64,000 nucleotides of DNA from positions 3,968,001-4,032,000 of the forward strand of contig JAULSN010000002.1 in assembly GCA_033439765.1 (NCBI GenBank), written 5' to 3'. A program made the position numbers and the translations under genes. The notes beneath the pieces are model-generated. The model was not told where the DNA came from. It was given only the letters and a program-made list of their open reading frames with translations, and searched no databases. This document shows positions 24,425-35,592 of the stretch, piece by piece. The DNA is from Lasiosphaeria ovina. Taxonomy: Eukaryota > Ascomycota > Sordariomycetes > Sordariales > Lasiosphaeriaceae. Position 1 is the stretch's first letter. Each line of letters opens with the position of its first letter.

Positions 24425-25498
24425 GCAAGGCTACCTTGCATTAGATAGCTGACATCTGATCGGCCGCGCAAACATGTCTTCGTTGTCCTTGCGCTTTAAC
24501 ATATAATTACGAGGTTTACATACAAACAAATCCTGGGTCTGGAGGGACTTGCCCGATTTTCTTTTGAGGTTCAGGTTTTTCCGTTCTGGTTGTGGGAGAG
24601 TTGGGAGGTGTTTTTGACCAACATTTTTATTTCTTTAGGGCAAAGATCCTTAACATCTTTTTCTTCTTCTTTACAATGCATGGAACAAGGCGAACGAACC
24701 TGTATCATTATTATTATATCACGAATGGCATTCGCATTCTCAACTAGGTTATCCTAAACCTACCTGGGGAACAATTTTTTCTCTTTTTTATCCTTTTGTT
24801 CTTTTCTTTTCATAATTTTTCTTTCCAAGTCTGGGTCGGCCTTGTGGGAGCAGAACAGAACAGAACAGGCGGAGCATGAAGGAAATCAGCCAGCCAGCCG
24901 CATGCATCATATAGCCACGCGTGGTACGTACGTATTAATGCCAGTAAGAGGAGGAGAGAGCAAGCAGGGGAACGAGATACCGAGGCAGGGGGAAAAAAGG
25001 GTTGGTCAAATCGCCATGTCGGATATTATTATCGTGGGGTGATTTTTAGGTTGACGGAATAATATGATTTCGATACTTACGCCTATCAAGCATGTATTCT
25101 CTGTATATAAATGGGAGGCAATATTGGCTAGCCAGGAGGGGAGAGGCATTGACAGCCAGCTTCTGGCCAGCAAGTAGTATCACGGCTTGGGGGAAGGGAG
25201 GCATCAAAACAATCATATCAAAATCTACATGGAACCAATAACTAAGAGAGCGCCGAATGCAGATTTTTGTCTCATCAGCCTTGATAGCCTCGCCCTACGT
25301 ACTCCAAATACTCATCGTTACCTTTGGCTTGTAACACCAACTTCAAGACGTCTCTCATAAACCCTGAATAGAATAACTCCCGATATCCCTTCCCACTCCG
25401 GCATATCTTTTACATATTGTCCCCCACTCTTCTCTTCAGGGTTTACAACCTCGCCGTTTTCTGTTGTCTAAGAAGTGCCTTGGGCTCCTCCCATCTCT
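24425..25498. other. Convergent intergenic region SET2/GABA transaminase
   Basis: About 1.1 kb, T-rich near 24600-24830, with several possible polyadenylation signals. I see no coding sequence or RNA gene. Confidence 0.55.
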
Positions 25499-27163
25499 TT
25501 ACCAAGATTTGGCAATTTCCTCGAGCGCCTCAACCAGGATATCGGCATGGTGCTCCTGGAAGATGAGCATGGGGCGGAGGCGGACGGCCGACTGGCCAGA
25601 GCCGCCAATATTGACACCGAATCCCTTAGCACGGGCAAGGAACTCATCGCGGCGGGGGTTGTCAAAGGCAATAAAAGTGCCCCTGCCCTTGCCGCGGAGG
25701 TTCTCAAACTGGCCCGGATACTTGGCGGCGAGCGCCTCGATCTTGGAATAGAGGTAGTCGCCGACACGGGCTGTGTTACTGACCAGGTCGAGCCGCTCGA
25801 TCTCGTCGATAATGGCACGGAACAGCAGCGCACGCGCCGGATCGCCCATCCACGTGTTGAACTGGCGGTAGGGCTTGTTAGGGCGCAGCTCGGGGTTGCC
25901 AAAGTAGTAGCCAGCTGTCTGGGCCTTCTTGCTGAACGTCACCATGTCTGGTGGATCCTCTAGGTTCCAGTGCTCGTGGGCCCAGAACTTGCCCGTGGCG
26001 CCGACGCCCGTCTGCACCTCGTCCACGATGAGCAGTACATTGTGCTTGCGCGTCAGGGCACGCAGGCCGCGGAAGAAGTCGTTCGAGGCGTGGTTGTCGC
26101 CGCCCTCGGATTGGATGGGTTCCACCACCACGGCGCAAGGGGGGACGTGGTAGTTGAGGATAAGGTGCTCGACTTCTTGGAGGGCCGCTTGCTCGGCCGC
26201 CGCGTTTTCCTCGGCGTGCTTCTCAAGAGGGTACTTGAGCGCGGGGAAAGTAGCCTGTGGCCAGTCAAAGGCTGGAATGTCGAGCTTGTGGATGGGTTTG
26301 GAGCGTGTGGTGGACAGACTGCCGAAGAGGCGGCCATGGAAACTCGTCTTGAAGCTCATTATGCTCAGCTCCGAGGAGCCCTCGGGTGTTTGGTTGAGCA
26401 TGGCCGACGCCATTTCCTCCTCAGTGAACTCAACATGGGCGCCGCCGCGCTCGTGCTGGCGCCGCCACATGAAGGCGGCCTTGTATGCCGTCTCGTTTGC
26501 GTCGGACCCAGCCATGGCGGTGAAGACCTGATTGAGCCCCTTTGGGGCGACCTTGAGGATTCCCGTCTTGAGCACGTTAGCCCAGTCGGTAGGGGGGAAA
26601 TTGCCCAGCGCGGGTCGGTTGATGAGACTGCTGATCATGTCGTCGCTCAGGGCCGCCTCGCGGAGGGCGGGGTTGTTGTAGCCGACGGGTATGGATGCTA
26701 TCTGGGCGTAGCTACATGGTTCCGAGTGAGGTCAGCTGCTGCCCATAGCCATCGCCATCACCAGCTCTCGCACTCCGCCGCCCGACTAAGGCGCGGTGCC
26801 AGGTCGCAACACTCACACGTCGAGCAGCACGTTGCCGTCGGGGTCGGCAATGTAGTTGCCCACGCTCTTGTTGTAGTCGGTGAGCATGTTCAAGCTGCGC
26901 GTATCAAAGACCTTGTCCAGTTCAGTGATAGCAGCCTTGGCCTTGGGGCCGGGGATCTTTGTCTTGACCGACGGGCCCTTGGGCTCTGAGGAGTAGAAGG
27001 GCGCCATGTTGCGGGTCGAGAGGGCAAAGGCGCGGTGGGACTGGCGGTGCAGGGAGGGCGAGGAAGACAGCCGGGGTCTGATTCTCGCGGCAAGAGAGAT
27101 AGGAGAAACCGGAGAGGAAGCCGAGACCGAGACGGCGCGTGAGATTGCAGCTCTGGCCGCCAT
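25499..27163 (-). CDS. UGA1: 4-aminobutyrate aminotransferase, mitochondrial-type, two exons
   Basis: Exons 27163-26817 and 26711-25499 give 519 residues. The enzyme moves the amino group of GABA to 2-oxoglutarate, giving succinate semialdehyde and glutamate, the first step of the GABA shunt. It is a class-III PLP aminotransferase. DEVQTGVG lies near residue 347, and the cofactor lysine is within TFSKKAQTAGYY (K377/378). The residues AMAGSDANETAYKAAF and the C-terminal GGSGQSAVRLRPMLIFQ also fit the family. The first ~50 residues are Arg/Ser/Ala-rich without acidic residues, a typical mitochondrial presequence. The next methionine is M53 (27007), just before the conserved region. A TATAAA word lies only 41 bases before the first ATG. 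The family call is firm. Location is inferred from the presequence. Confidence 0.95.
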
Positions 27164-27198
27164 CTTATTGCGTGAGGGAAGCCGGTGCAACTCGGTTC

Positions 27199-27204
27199 TT
27201 TATA
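27199..27204 (-). promoter_or_regulatory. TATA box candidate of the GABA transaminase gene
   Basis: On the - strand this reads GGGGTATAAAGAACC, with TATAAA starting 41 bases before the ATG at 27163. If used with normal spacing, the leader would be only about 10 bases or less, or initiation would fall inside the presequence codons. Confidence 0.4.
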
Positions 27205-28080
27205 CCCCAGTAGCCTCAGAGCTACAGGTAGGTGGTACCTTAGGTACTGTACCTAGGCAGGCAATAATATCGGGTAGTTCACAAGTAGTGTTTGCCACTA
27301 TCTTAGTTCGAGGCAGTCCCGAGGTGTTGCAAAGGTGCCACGACGACGCACGTCTCGAAAGGTGGAGAGCCAATTGGGCTCGCAAGGTGTCTACAAAGGC
27401 GCTGTCGCGGGTGCAGAAATGCCCTGAGGTCTGCAGAAGATGCGGAGGAAAGGAAGTGTCACCGCATTGATCAAAAGGCTATCGCCGGCTTATATCCCCT
27501 CTCCAGGCCAGGGCCATCCGTTGGCGGCGAGAACAGACCAGTCGTGACTAAGTAGCAGCAATGGGAAGCGGGGAAAGCTCCAATCCCAGTCTCTCTTTCA
27601 AGCTTGGGGTCCCGGCAACGTCACGGGCGCCGCTTCCTAGGTAGACTAGTAAGGTACTTGAAATGTTCGACCTGTGCTACGGAGTAGAGTCCCTCAGTCG
27701 CTTGGTTCTATAAGTATTGCGTGTCCTCGGACGAATTGGCCAAAGGGCGCCTTGGTAAATGACGATGCCGTTTTGCATCCGTGCCGCAGTGAGTCAAGGA
27801 TGTCAATCACCGGCGAGCAAAGACACGGCGCGTGTTCTTGGCCGCTTCCGAGACCGGCCCCGGCCGCCGACTGTTATCGATGAGGGGCAGCTAACTGCAC
27901 ATCCCCGCTCGCGAGGCTGATGACGAACCGGGGCAAGCGGGGGTCGCTTCTCCGCACATCCGTCGATAAGCCTTTCACCCCCTGACAATCAAGCGAGAAC
28001 AAGGTCAGGCCACTGTCTCTCCCGTAGTCCCGTTCCGCCGAGCAAGGTTTGACGATATGAATGCCAAGGACGAGAACATT

Positions 28081-28329
28081 TACAATCCAATCCCTGAATT
28101 TTTGTTAGCGGGGGACTTTCCAAGATCCGAATGGCCTCAGCATCTTACAACTCGTCGTGAAGGCTTTTCGCTAAGGGATGTAATAGCTATTTGAATCCCT
28201 ATTTTGGAATCCTAGAGGTCTATCCCTTCTCTAGAAATATCCATTAAAGACCTTTCCTAGCCGGTTCATTTATTATTTTCTTTTCCTTCGTCAGTACCAA
28301 GCCAATAAAGATTCAGGGATTGGATTGTA
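28081..28329 (+). mobile_element. MITE-like element, copy 1 (TA-flanked, ~245 bp)
   Basis: The left end reads TACAATCCAATCCCTGAAT and the right end is its reverse complement, ATTCAGGGATTGGATTGTA, giving about 20 bp of terminal inverted repeat flanked by TA on both sides. There is no coding capacity. Internal blocks such as GCGGGGGACTTTCC and GAATCCCTAT recur in the same order in the element at 34688-34939 (opposite orientation). TA flanks and small size fit a non-autonomous Tc1/mariner-type (Fot1/pogo-like) element. That class is inferred from the target site only. Confidence 0.8.
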
Positions 28330-28617
28330 TGTAGGTAGGTATTCATTTACCTTACCTATCTGATTTGTCTGCCACCCAGTGATATCTGATTATTACAGAT
28401 CGTGCACGGTTCAAAGAGCTAGCAAGCACATACGCAGCCATATTTGTTAGTTTCCAAGTCATATGATATCTCAGGGCGCTTCGTTGCCGCTTCAAGGACT
28501 ACACTGGTACGTATCCGAAAGGACTAAGTAACAGAAGCCGTCTACGCTTCCGAATAAAAAAAGCCGAAATGAAAAGAGAAACCAGAAATACTGAAATAAT
28601 GCGGGGCGGACACGGCA

Positions 28618-28660
28618 GCCCCTTGCCCCTTGCCCTTTGCCCCTTACCCTTTGCCCCTTG
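28618..28660. repeat. Degenerate TTGCCCC tandem repeat
   Basis: About six units of TTGCCCC, with TTGCCC and TTACCC variants. It lies downstream of the CBF1 stop and outside any supported coding sequence. Confidence 0.75.
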
Positions 28661-28969
28661 ACCTGGCCCGACCCGGCGACCCCCCACAACGCCATATACA
28701 GATCGGAACTCGCCCCCGCCAAATAATGTCCATTGCCAATGATTCCCAAACCATACCAGGAAGGACGACCCAAAAAATAGACGGCTAATACATCGACGCG
28801 AAGAGCAACATCACTACTAGCCACCTTGCCCCGAAAACAAGAGCCGTAACATAGAAGCGCAAATCATGGTTCCCCAGAACCAACCCTCTCTCTATCCATA
28901 CAAGTGACAAGAAAGGTGTTGAGGATGACACCGGGTATATCCTCAAAGAAACCGCAGCACGTCGAACTC

Positions 28970-29931
28970 CTAGTTGTTCGTGCCGGGCTCTTCTTTTTGC
29001 TGCGGTGGCTGCAGGCCCGCTGTCTGCGCCATCCTTTTGTACGCCTCGAGCTCGCGGTAGAGACGCTCGCACTCATGCTTGAGTTTGTCATTGGACTGGC
29101 TGAGCTCGGCAATGGCTTGCTCCGTCAGAAGTTTCTCGAGCGTCCACTTCTCAATGTTCTGTGTCTCGTTCTCTTTGAGTTGCGTGATAAACGACACAGC
29201 GCGCTGGAGGATGGAGCCTTTGTTCTTCTCGCACCCCGGGACAATCTTTGCGAGCTCGTTAATGCCTTCATTGATTGTCTCACGACGCCGGCGCTCGACT
29301 AGGAAGAAGGGTTAGAACACTGCAGCACGAGATCTAGCATGTTGGCCACCAGGAGGAAATGCCTACCTTCTTTGTGGTTGTCCTTGCGCATCTTGTGCCA
29401 CTCCTCAGAGCCCACAGCAGGTTTGGGGTTGGAGCCTGGCCCATATCTCGCGTCCTGCGAGACCCCGTTTTGTTGCATCGAGGACGACGAGGCCATCGGG
29501 AGGCCATCGGGTTGACTGACACCAGAGGCGTTGAACGAGTCATCGTGGTGGTGCGAGTCCGCCACGACCTGGGCCGCAAACGTCTCTTCTGTAGAGGGCG
29601 GGACATGTAGTGTGGGATACATGTTCAGGGCCGCAGCAGCCGTGCTCGAGGCATTAGCCGTGTCGGCTGCATCGCTGTGATCAGCTGTGGCCTGCGCCAG
29701 AGCGCTGAAGTCATCGACATTGACATGATCCTGCGCAGCCTGCGCGATGCTCACAGTGTTCTCCAGGAACGCCTGCGCGTCGGCATCAGGCACAGTCATG
29801 GCGGCGGCCGGAGCCCCCCGCTTGTTTCGGCGCGACTCTGGAGATGTCGAATCCGACGCGCGCTTCCTCTTGTGGCCCGGTGTAGTTTGAACATCTGGGA
29901 GACCAGGTAGTTCCATACCAACAGTGGCCAT
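28970..29931 (-). CDS. CBF1: bHLH transcription factor CBF1 (centromere-binding factor 1 / CPF1)
   Basis: Exons 29931-29367 and 29298-28970 give 297 residues. The N-terminal ~170 residues are disordered with a basic GHKRKRASDS patch. The family hallmark, EEWHKMRKDNHKEVERRRR, leads into the basic region, and the helix-loop-helix follows (TINEGINELAKIVPG, then NKGSILQRAVSFI), at about residues 175-235. A Leu/Glu-rich coiled coil runs to ~285. CBF1-type factors bind CACGTG boxes. In yeast they act at centromeres and in sulphur metabolism; filamentous-fungal versions act as general regulators. The start is less certain than the rest. The frame is open upstream to a TGA at 29970-29968, and a CTGAC...CACCAG acceptor-like sequence just upstream (29980-29956) suggests a possible additional 5' exon. 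Confidence 0.9.
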
Positions 29932-32372
29932 CCCGAGGCTCAACAGTGGGGAATCCAGGGCTGGTGTTGATCAGGTCAGTCAGCCAGTCACAATCAGGCA
30001 ATAATAGACGTTGGCTCGAATATGCAAAAGTAAGTCGCAGTGCAGCAAAAGAATAGATGGATACTGAGACAAGCACTTGCTTAGAAGGAGGAGGAGGGGG
30101 GTGGGGGGCGTGTCAAGGGATGAGCTATAAAGAAGCTTTGCTGCCGGCGGCGGCATCGGCAGGCGCTCTCTCTCCGTAACCGCGCGTCGCGCGCCCAGTG
30201 TCGCGCAAATGCGTGAAAATGCGACCGGCTGACTCCAGCTTGAGGCAAGACGGGCAATACTATTCTGAGGCCTTGGAGGTAAAAGACAAGACCAACACGA
30301 GGCCGTTTCAATTCTGCAAGAGGCAAAGTATGGGCGAAAGACAGATGCTGGGGAGGCACGGGAAGCTTTGGCGGTGCGCTGGGCGGCGCTCGCGAAGGGG
30401 TATTCGTCACCTGACAGCGAGCGACAAGACGATCTTCTCACGGTCGCGGCGAAAAGCAGAGGAATTGACGCCGTCGCAGGACTTCAGATGCGACGGGCGC
30501 AGTGCAGCGCGGCAGCAATGGCAGCGCGCGGCACGGTGTTTTTCGCTTGTCTCGTCGATGGGAAACGCCATCTCTGGCGATGAACTCGTACCTTCTTTGT
30601 CGGGTTTGCCTGGTCTAAAAGGTCGAGGTCATGTGAAGAACGTGACCAAACACGAGACTATCGGCTAGTTAGCCCAGGGACGAAACCGCCGCCGCTGCAA
30701 ACTCGACACAAAAGAAATAATGCATCAAGCCAAAAGAAATCCACAAATATTTGCTGGCTCACATACCTAATAGTCGATAGATAGAGCTTTGCTATCGTTG
30801 TGCAGGGGGTTCCCAAGCGTCCTGGTCGTCGGAGAGTTGATTGAGAGCAGGAAGATCATGTGAGCTGAGGTCTGGAGGTCAGAAAACGCGGTCCCGGGGC
30901 GGGCGGCTTTCGGCGCACGGACCATGCCCTTGTTGCCAGTGCCGAAAAAGCCCAGCCCAGCAGCCAACCCAGCCCAGCCTTCTTTCTTCGAGCGTCTGCG
31001 AGAGGGTCCCGTCTGGTCTGGCGCCTGCGCGCATGCGCATGGGGGGTCCCGCGGGGCACAGTGTGTCACGGCCCGGCGCCTTGTCTTGCTTGGACCGGTT
31101 TCCCTGCGTTTTGCCCCCTCCACCGCAGCAATGCACACCTGACGGTTGACGGCTCTTGGCCTTGAAGCCTTTTGCGCGATGCCGAAGAATGGATACTCGA
31201 GAGTCGGAGAGCAAGCTTGGTGTTCGTTGGGCAAAGACCACGGTTGCAGTTATGGCGGAACGAAGATGGCGTCTCGTTTCATGCCATCTGACAAGATTAA
31301 GACGATTTGTATCCCCCCGCGGACAAGGGCGGCCTTTTATGAGACTCGCCCTTGATATGATTAAGGTAGTTCGGTGTGGACTATTTCTTGCTCCAACAAG
31401 TCCCAGCGCACGTGGTGCAGACAAGGACCCCCGTCATGTCGACATAGGCTATCCGTATCATTACGGAATACATCCTCTCTGCCTGGTAGGTCTCGCGCAC
31501 ACCCTCCACCCTCCTCCACCTTGCACCACCACCACCCTCTCACATAATTGTTTCAGTATGTAGTGGTGAGTTAAGAACCTAGTTCCGAACAAACCGGAGG
31601 GATCTGGGAGAAGAGTTGGCCTCCGTTCCTCCTGATGCAATCGGCTCGAGAAGGATTCTTGATCCAATCAGTCAGTCATGTCATATGGAGGGTAAGGTAG
31701 TTCGTAGACCTGTCGCTGTTCAGGCCACTACTCCCCACCACGACATGTGCCTGGCTCGACTGTATGGATGTATATTATATGTTGCACCCCGTTGAGACAC
31801 GGGGGGTTGGAACTGTAGCCAGTTTGCCCGTGTCACGAGCACCATCACCCCCTATATCTAAGGTTACCATTTGAACTTACTCGAGTTGCGATGTGTGTGC
31901 TACCACTAACACAGCCGAAGGCCACGGGATTGAGCACATGCCGTGCCCATGTATGCCCAACCCTGCCGTATTAGCTTTGCAACCATAAAATCTGCCATCC
32001 CAATACCTTCTTGCTCTTAAAATCACGTCTATCGAAATTGTCTCTCGTATGCTGTCGACATTTCAAAATGTTTGTGTTTTCATCTGCAAGGTAGTTAGGA
32101 AGCTGTCAGCGGCGAACCCACGACAGGCTACCTACTGCTGCTGCTAGTAATAAAGGTGAGGGGTGCAATCGGCCCTCCGCCAAGTGGGTGCGTCACACCT
32201 GCCTGCCCTGCCCACATTGATGATTGAGCTATCCTCCCGCCGCTGCCATCCATCTCTGGATGCATCACCGCCATACCCTATGCCCAACACCACCTCCCCG
32301 CCTGCCCTGGCGAGCAACCAAAAAAAAACCTGGCCCTCTCTAGACTCGCTCCGCGCCCCGTGACCGACTAAC
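29932..32372. promoter_or_regulatory. Divergent intergenic region CBF1/FYV10
   Basis: About 2.4 kb between two outward-facing starts. There are many overlapping short frames on both strands and none looks coding. A T/C-rich leader precedes FYV10 near 32230-32370. No RNA gene is seen. Confidence 0.55.
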
Positions 32373-33817
32373 ATGGCGGATCAAGAAGCGTCCAAGATAA
32401 ACCTCGACAACCATCTCCTCCTCGTAAGTCCGTCTTGTCATTTGCCACCCAGACGGCCGCCGCATCGAACGGACAGCCAGAAAGACAAGGCTCGCTGCTA
32501 TCGTCCCACTTCCGACGCCAAAACGCGGCCGACACTGTTTGCTCGCTCCCCTGCTGACTTGGCACCTCCTCCTGTCTAGGACCAACCGCTCCTCCGTCTC
32601 CCTTACGAGCTTCTCCGCAAGAACTTCCGATCCGCACATTTCACCTTCGAGAAGGACTCCACCTTCGTCAAGAACCTGTTAAAAGAGACGGCCAACGGCT
32701 CGCTCAACGGCAGGACGACACCTCAAGATGTCGTCAAGAATTTGGATACCATGCTGGCAAGGATGCGAGGTATGAAGCGGAAGCTTTCGGCCTACGCTGA
32801 CGAAGAGACACGCCTCCACCGCCAGGTCGATGCCCGTGTCGCCCACCTGCGCGAGCTCTCTGGTGTTCACACCGTCGACGACGTCAAGTACGAGGCTTGG
32901 TCCCGTCAGCGGCTCGACCGCCTGCTAGTAGACTACCTGCTTCGCCACGGCTACAATGCCTCGGCCACTTCCCTCGCCGAGGAGCGCCAGATGGTGGACC
33001 TGGTCGACATTGACACCTTTGTGGCCATGAGCAAGATTCGCAAGTCGCTTGAGGATCGCAGCGTACAGGAGGCGCTGGCCTGGTGCAACGAAAACAAAAA
33101 GGAGCTTCGTCGGATGCATGTGCGTGTGACTCTTCCCCCCACCATCTATGGTCAATCTCACCACCTGGCTAAACTACCCGCTAGTCGAATCTCGAGTTCA
33201 TGCTCCGCTGCCAGCAGTTCATCGAGATGAGGCGTGCTGGCACTCCCGCAAAGATGGCCGAGGCTATTGCACACGCCAAGAAACATATCGCGCCCTTCAA
33301 TGACACGTACACCGAGGAAGTGTGCAACATGGCGGGCCTGCTGGCGCATCTCCCCGATACTAAGCAGGAACCCTATGAGTCGTTGTACAGCCTGGAGCGC
33401 TGGACCAAGCTCGCCGACGTATTTGTCGAGGCACATAACAAGCTACTGGGCCTGCCGTCCTTCCCGCTCCTGCATACGGCGTTATCGTCGGGCCTTTCGG
33501 CTCTCAAGACGCCCGCATGTCACAGCAGCACGGCCACGAGCTCCTCTCGGCCCAGCCACAGCACCAGCCTGACGACGAGCGTCTGTCCTATCTGCTCAAC
33601 CGAGCTCAACGAACTAGCGCGCAACGTGCCATATGCTCACCATAGCAAGAGCCACGTTGAACACGATCTGCTTCTCCTGCCCAATGGCCGTGTCTACGGC
33701 AAGGACCGCCTCGAGGAGTACGCCGTCAAGGCCGGTCTGCCGCCAGGCCAGGTCAGAGATCTGGTGACTGGAGAGTCGTTCACCGTGGATAAGTTGAAGA
33801 AGGTTTTCATCACATAG
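32373..33817 (+). CDS. FYV10: GID/CTLH E3 ligase subunit FYV10 (GID9, MAEA orthologue), three exons
   Basis: Exons 32373-32423, 32580-33119 and 33185-33817 give 407 residues. Exon 1 encodes only [17 protein letters not shown]. The order is that of MAEA/GID9: a coiled N-terminal region, LisH at ~127-155 ([19 protein letters not shown]), CTLH at ~160-220, a CRA helical region, and a degenerate RING starting CPICSTEL at ~331 and ending [19 protein letters not shown]. With GID2/RMND5 this subunit forms the catalytic RING pair that marks gluconeogenic enzymes for degradation when glucose returns. All domains and the length fit the family. Introns are GTAAGT and GTGCGT donors, both in phase 0. Confidence 0.95.
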
Positions 33818-34030
33818 CAGGCCTTGGTATTTTCTGACATCAGCAGTCCGTTGTTGTTACACCAGGCTTGCAGGATCAGCTCAAAGGTGCGACAGACATT
33901 GCTCTAGCATTCTTTGAGGAGAGAGAGTGTCCGTGATTAAGGTATTCTACTTTTACGGGTAATTGTGTGAGTATAGTTCCATTTGGGACGGAAGTGTGGC
34001 GTTCGAGAGAGGCGAGGGGTCTGGCTTCTA

Positions 34031-34080
34031 TCATCATTATCACACCATCACACCATCAGCACCATCAGCACCATTATCAC
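34031..34080. repeat. CACCATCA/CACCATCAG tandem repeat
   Basis: About five degenerate units of 7-9 bases (TCACACCATCACACCATCAG and onward) in the 3' region of FYV10. Probably a simple slippage tract. Confidence 0.7.
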
Positions 34081-34687
34081 TACGGAGTATAGAATACTTT
34101 GCTTTGGTCAAGGGAAAGATTCCACAGGACAGGACACTTTTGTTTGGCCCTTTGATACTGATATCAGGGGCAAGGGGGTTGGGTCGGCAAACGCAAATAA
34201 CCTGTCGACGCATTTCTCGGCGCCTTTTGACCTCAACTAATAGGTGTTATGTCTTTTAATTTGTGTATAGTACAGCGAGCAACTACGAAGTAAACAATAG
34301 CGTGGTTAGGTAGGCAGATAGAGCAGCGCATTTGGAATCAGAGTGCCAAAAAATGTCAAGACAAACAAACAACACATGATGCCGTCACAACCGGTCCGCC
34401 TCTGCCCCCAACGGCCGTGGTAAGACCATACAAGTAGACTCTACATAAACACGGCACCGCGGATCCCCGAACAAGTGGTCGGTGATAATGCCCGCCAGGG
34501 AGCGATCCATCACATCATCCTATGCGCAAACAGTTGATATCACTTTTCCCTCAGCGGCGGCACACAATAAGAAAAAGCCAGCCTGCGCCATTTTACACCC
34601 TCTTAACTTTTGACTTTTGCATACCAAACCCGCCCTAAGAGAGAGAGAGAAAAAGAGAAATACCCCTCTGTGAACGAGGTGGTCGCT

Positions 34688-34939
34688 TACACTCCAATCC
34701 CTGAATGTTTGTTGGCGTGGTACCTACTTGGGTAGAATACATATTATAGCCTAGCAAACCGGTCAGGAAAAGCCTTAGGTGTTCTAAAGAAGAGATAGGC
34801 CTCTGAAATTCTAAGATAGGGATTCCAATAGATTTTATTTCCGTCGGTGGAAAACCTAGAGGGCGAGCTGTAAGGAATTGAGGCCTTTTCAAATCGCGGA
34901 AAGTCCCCCGCTGGCAAACATTCAGGGGTTGGAGTGTAG
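34688..34939 (-). mobile_element. MITE-like element, copy 2 (TA-flanked, ~248 bp)
   Basis: The + strand left end is TACACTCCAATCCCTGAATG. The right end, reverse complemented, is TACACTCCAACCCCTGAATG, so the termini are ~25 bp inverted repeats with one or two mismatches, with TA at both flanks. Read on the - strand it aligns along its whole length with the copy at 28081-28329, sharing GCGGGGGACTTTCC, GAATCCCTAT and a GGNCTATCNCTTCT block. There is no open frame of interest. Divergence between copies (roughly a quarter to a third of internal positions by eye) suggests old insertions. Confidence 0.8.
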
Positions 34940-35592
34940 AATATGACTCGGAGGCAACCTTGAAATACCTCACCTAACCTTACCTTATCCATGTCCCTAC
35001 CGGCCTCCAAGTGTAAACAAAACACACACATGGATAGATACACATAATAGCCAAGGTAGGTAGGAAAGAGGGCGAGCGACCCCGGCGAGCTAGCGACGAC
35101 AAGACACAGGACAACGAGGTGCAGGATAAGACTTTTCCATGCGCCGTCGCGAGATTGAAAGTACCTCAGCCAGCCACCTGGGAGGAATGGACCCAATATA
35201 TGGAGATAACCCCAACGAGCCCCCCGAGCAAGGGGTGCTGGTAAGTACGCCAGAAATGATCGACCCTGCCAGAGAAAGGGACAAACCAAAGGAGCAGGGA
35301 AATAAATTCCAATGCCAGAAAAAGGCAAAACGCTTCACGATTTTTTTCCATTTTTGGTATTATGGCGGTAGAGTTGCTCGCTGTTTCGGTTTCTGGGTAT
35401 TCCCTCACACACACGCAAGCGCCAAAACACACGCGGTCCTCATAAAAAGTGGTGAGATAGAAAACAAAAAGACAACGGATACAAACAATTCCTCACTTGG
35501 CTTCACCTTTCGGGAACGTCCCATCGTACATCTCCGCTCCCACCCGCCGCCCGCTAATGCCAGCCAACACATTGAAGTGTATCCGCTTTCGT

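Larger units (their letters stand above)
27164..28969. other. Intergenic region between GABA transaminase and CBF1
   Basis: About 1.8 kb between the start of one - strand gene and the end of the next. It carries a ~250 bp inverted-repeat element (28081-28329), a TTGCCCC tandem array (28618-28660) and clustered GGTACCTTAGGTACTGTACC words near 27234-27253. No gene is visible. Confidence 0.6.
33818..35592. other. Convergent intergenic region FYV10/CAF1
   Basis: About 1.8 kb between two 3' ends. It contains a CACCATCA-type tandem run (34031-34080) and the second copy of the inverted-repeat element (34688-34939). The remainder is A/T-richer, with no coding frame I can support. Confidence 0.6.

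Noticed and set aside
25970..26989. 339-codon antisense frame across GABA transaminase
   Set aside because: Same cause: low stop frequency opposite a GC3-biased gene. It runs through the intron without any sign of its own coding.
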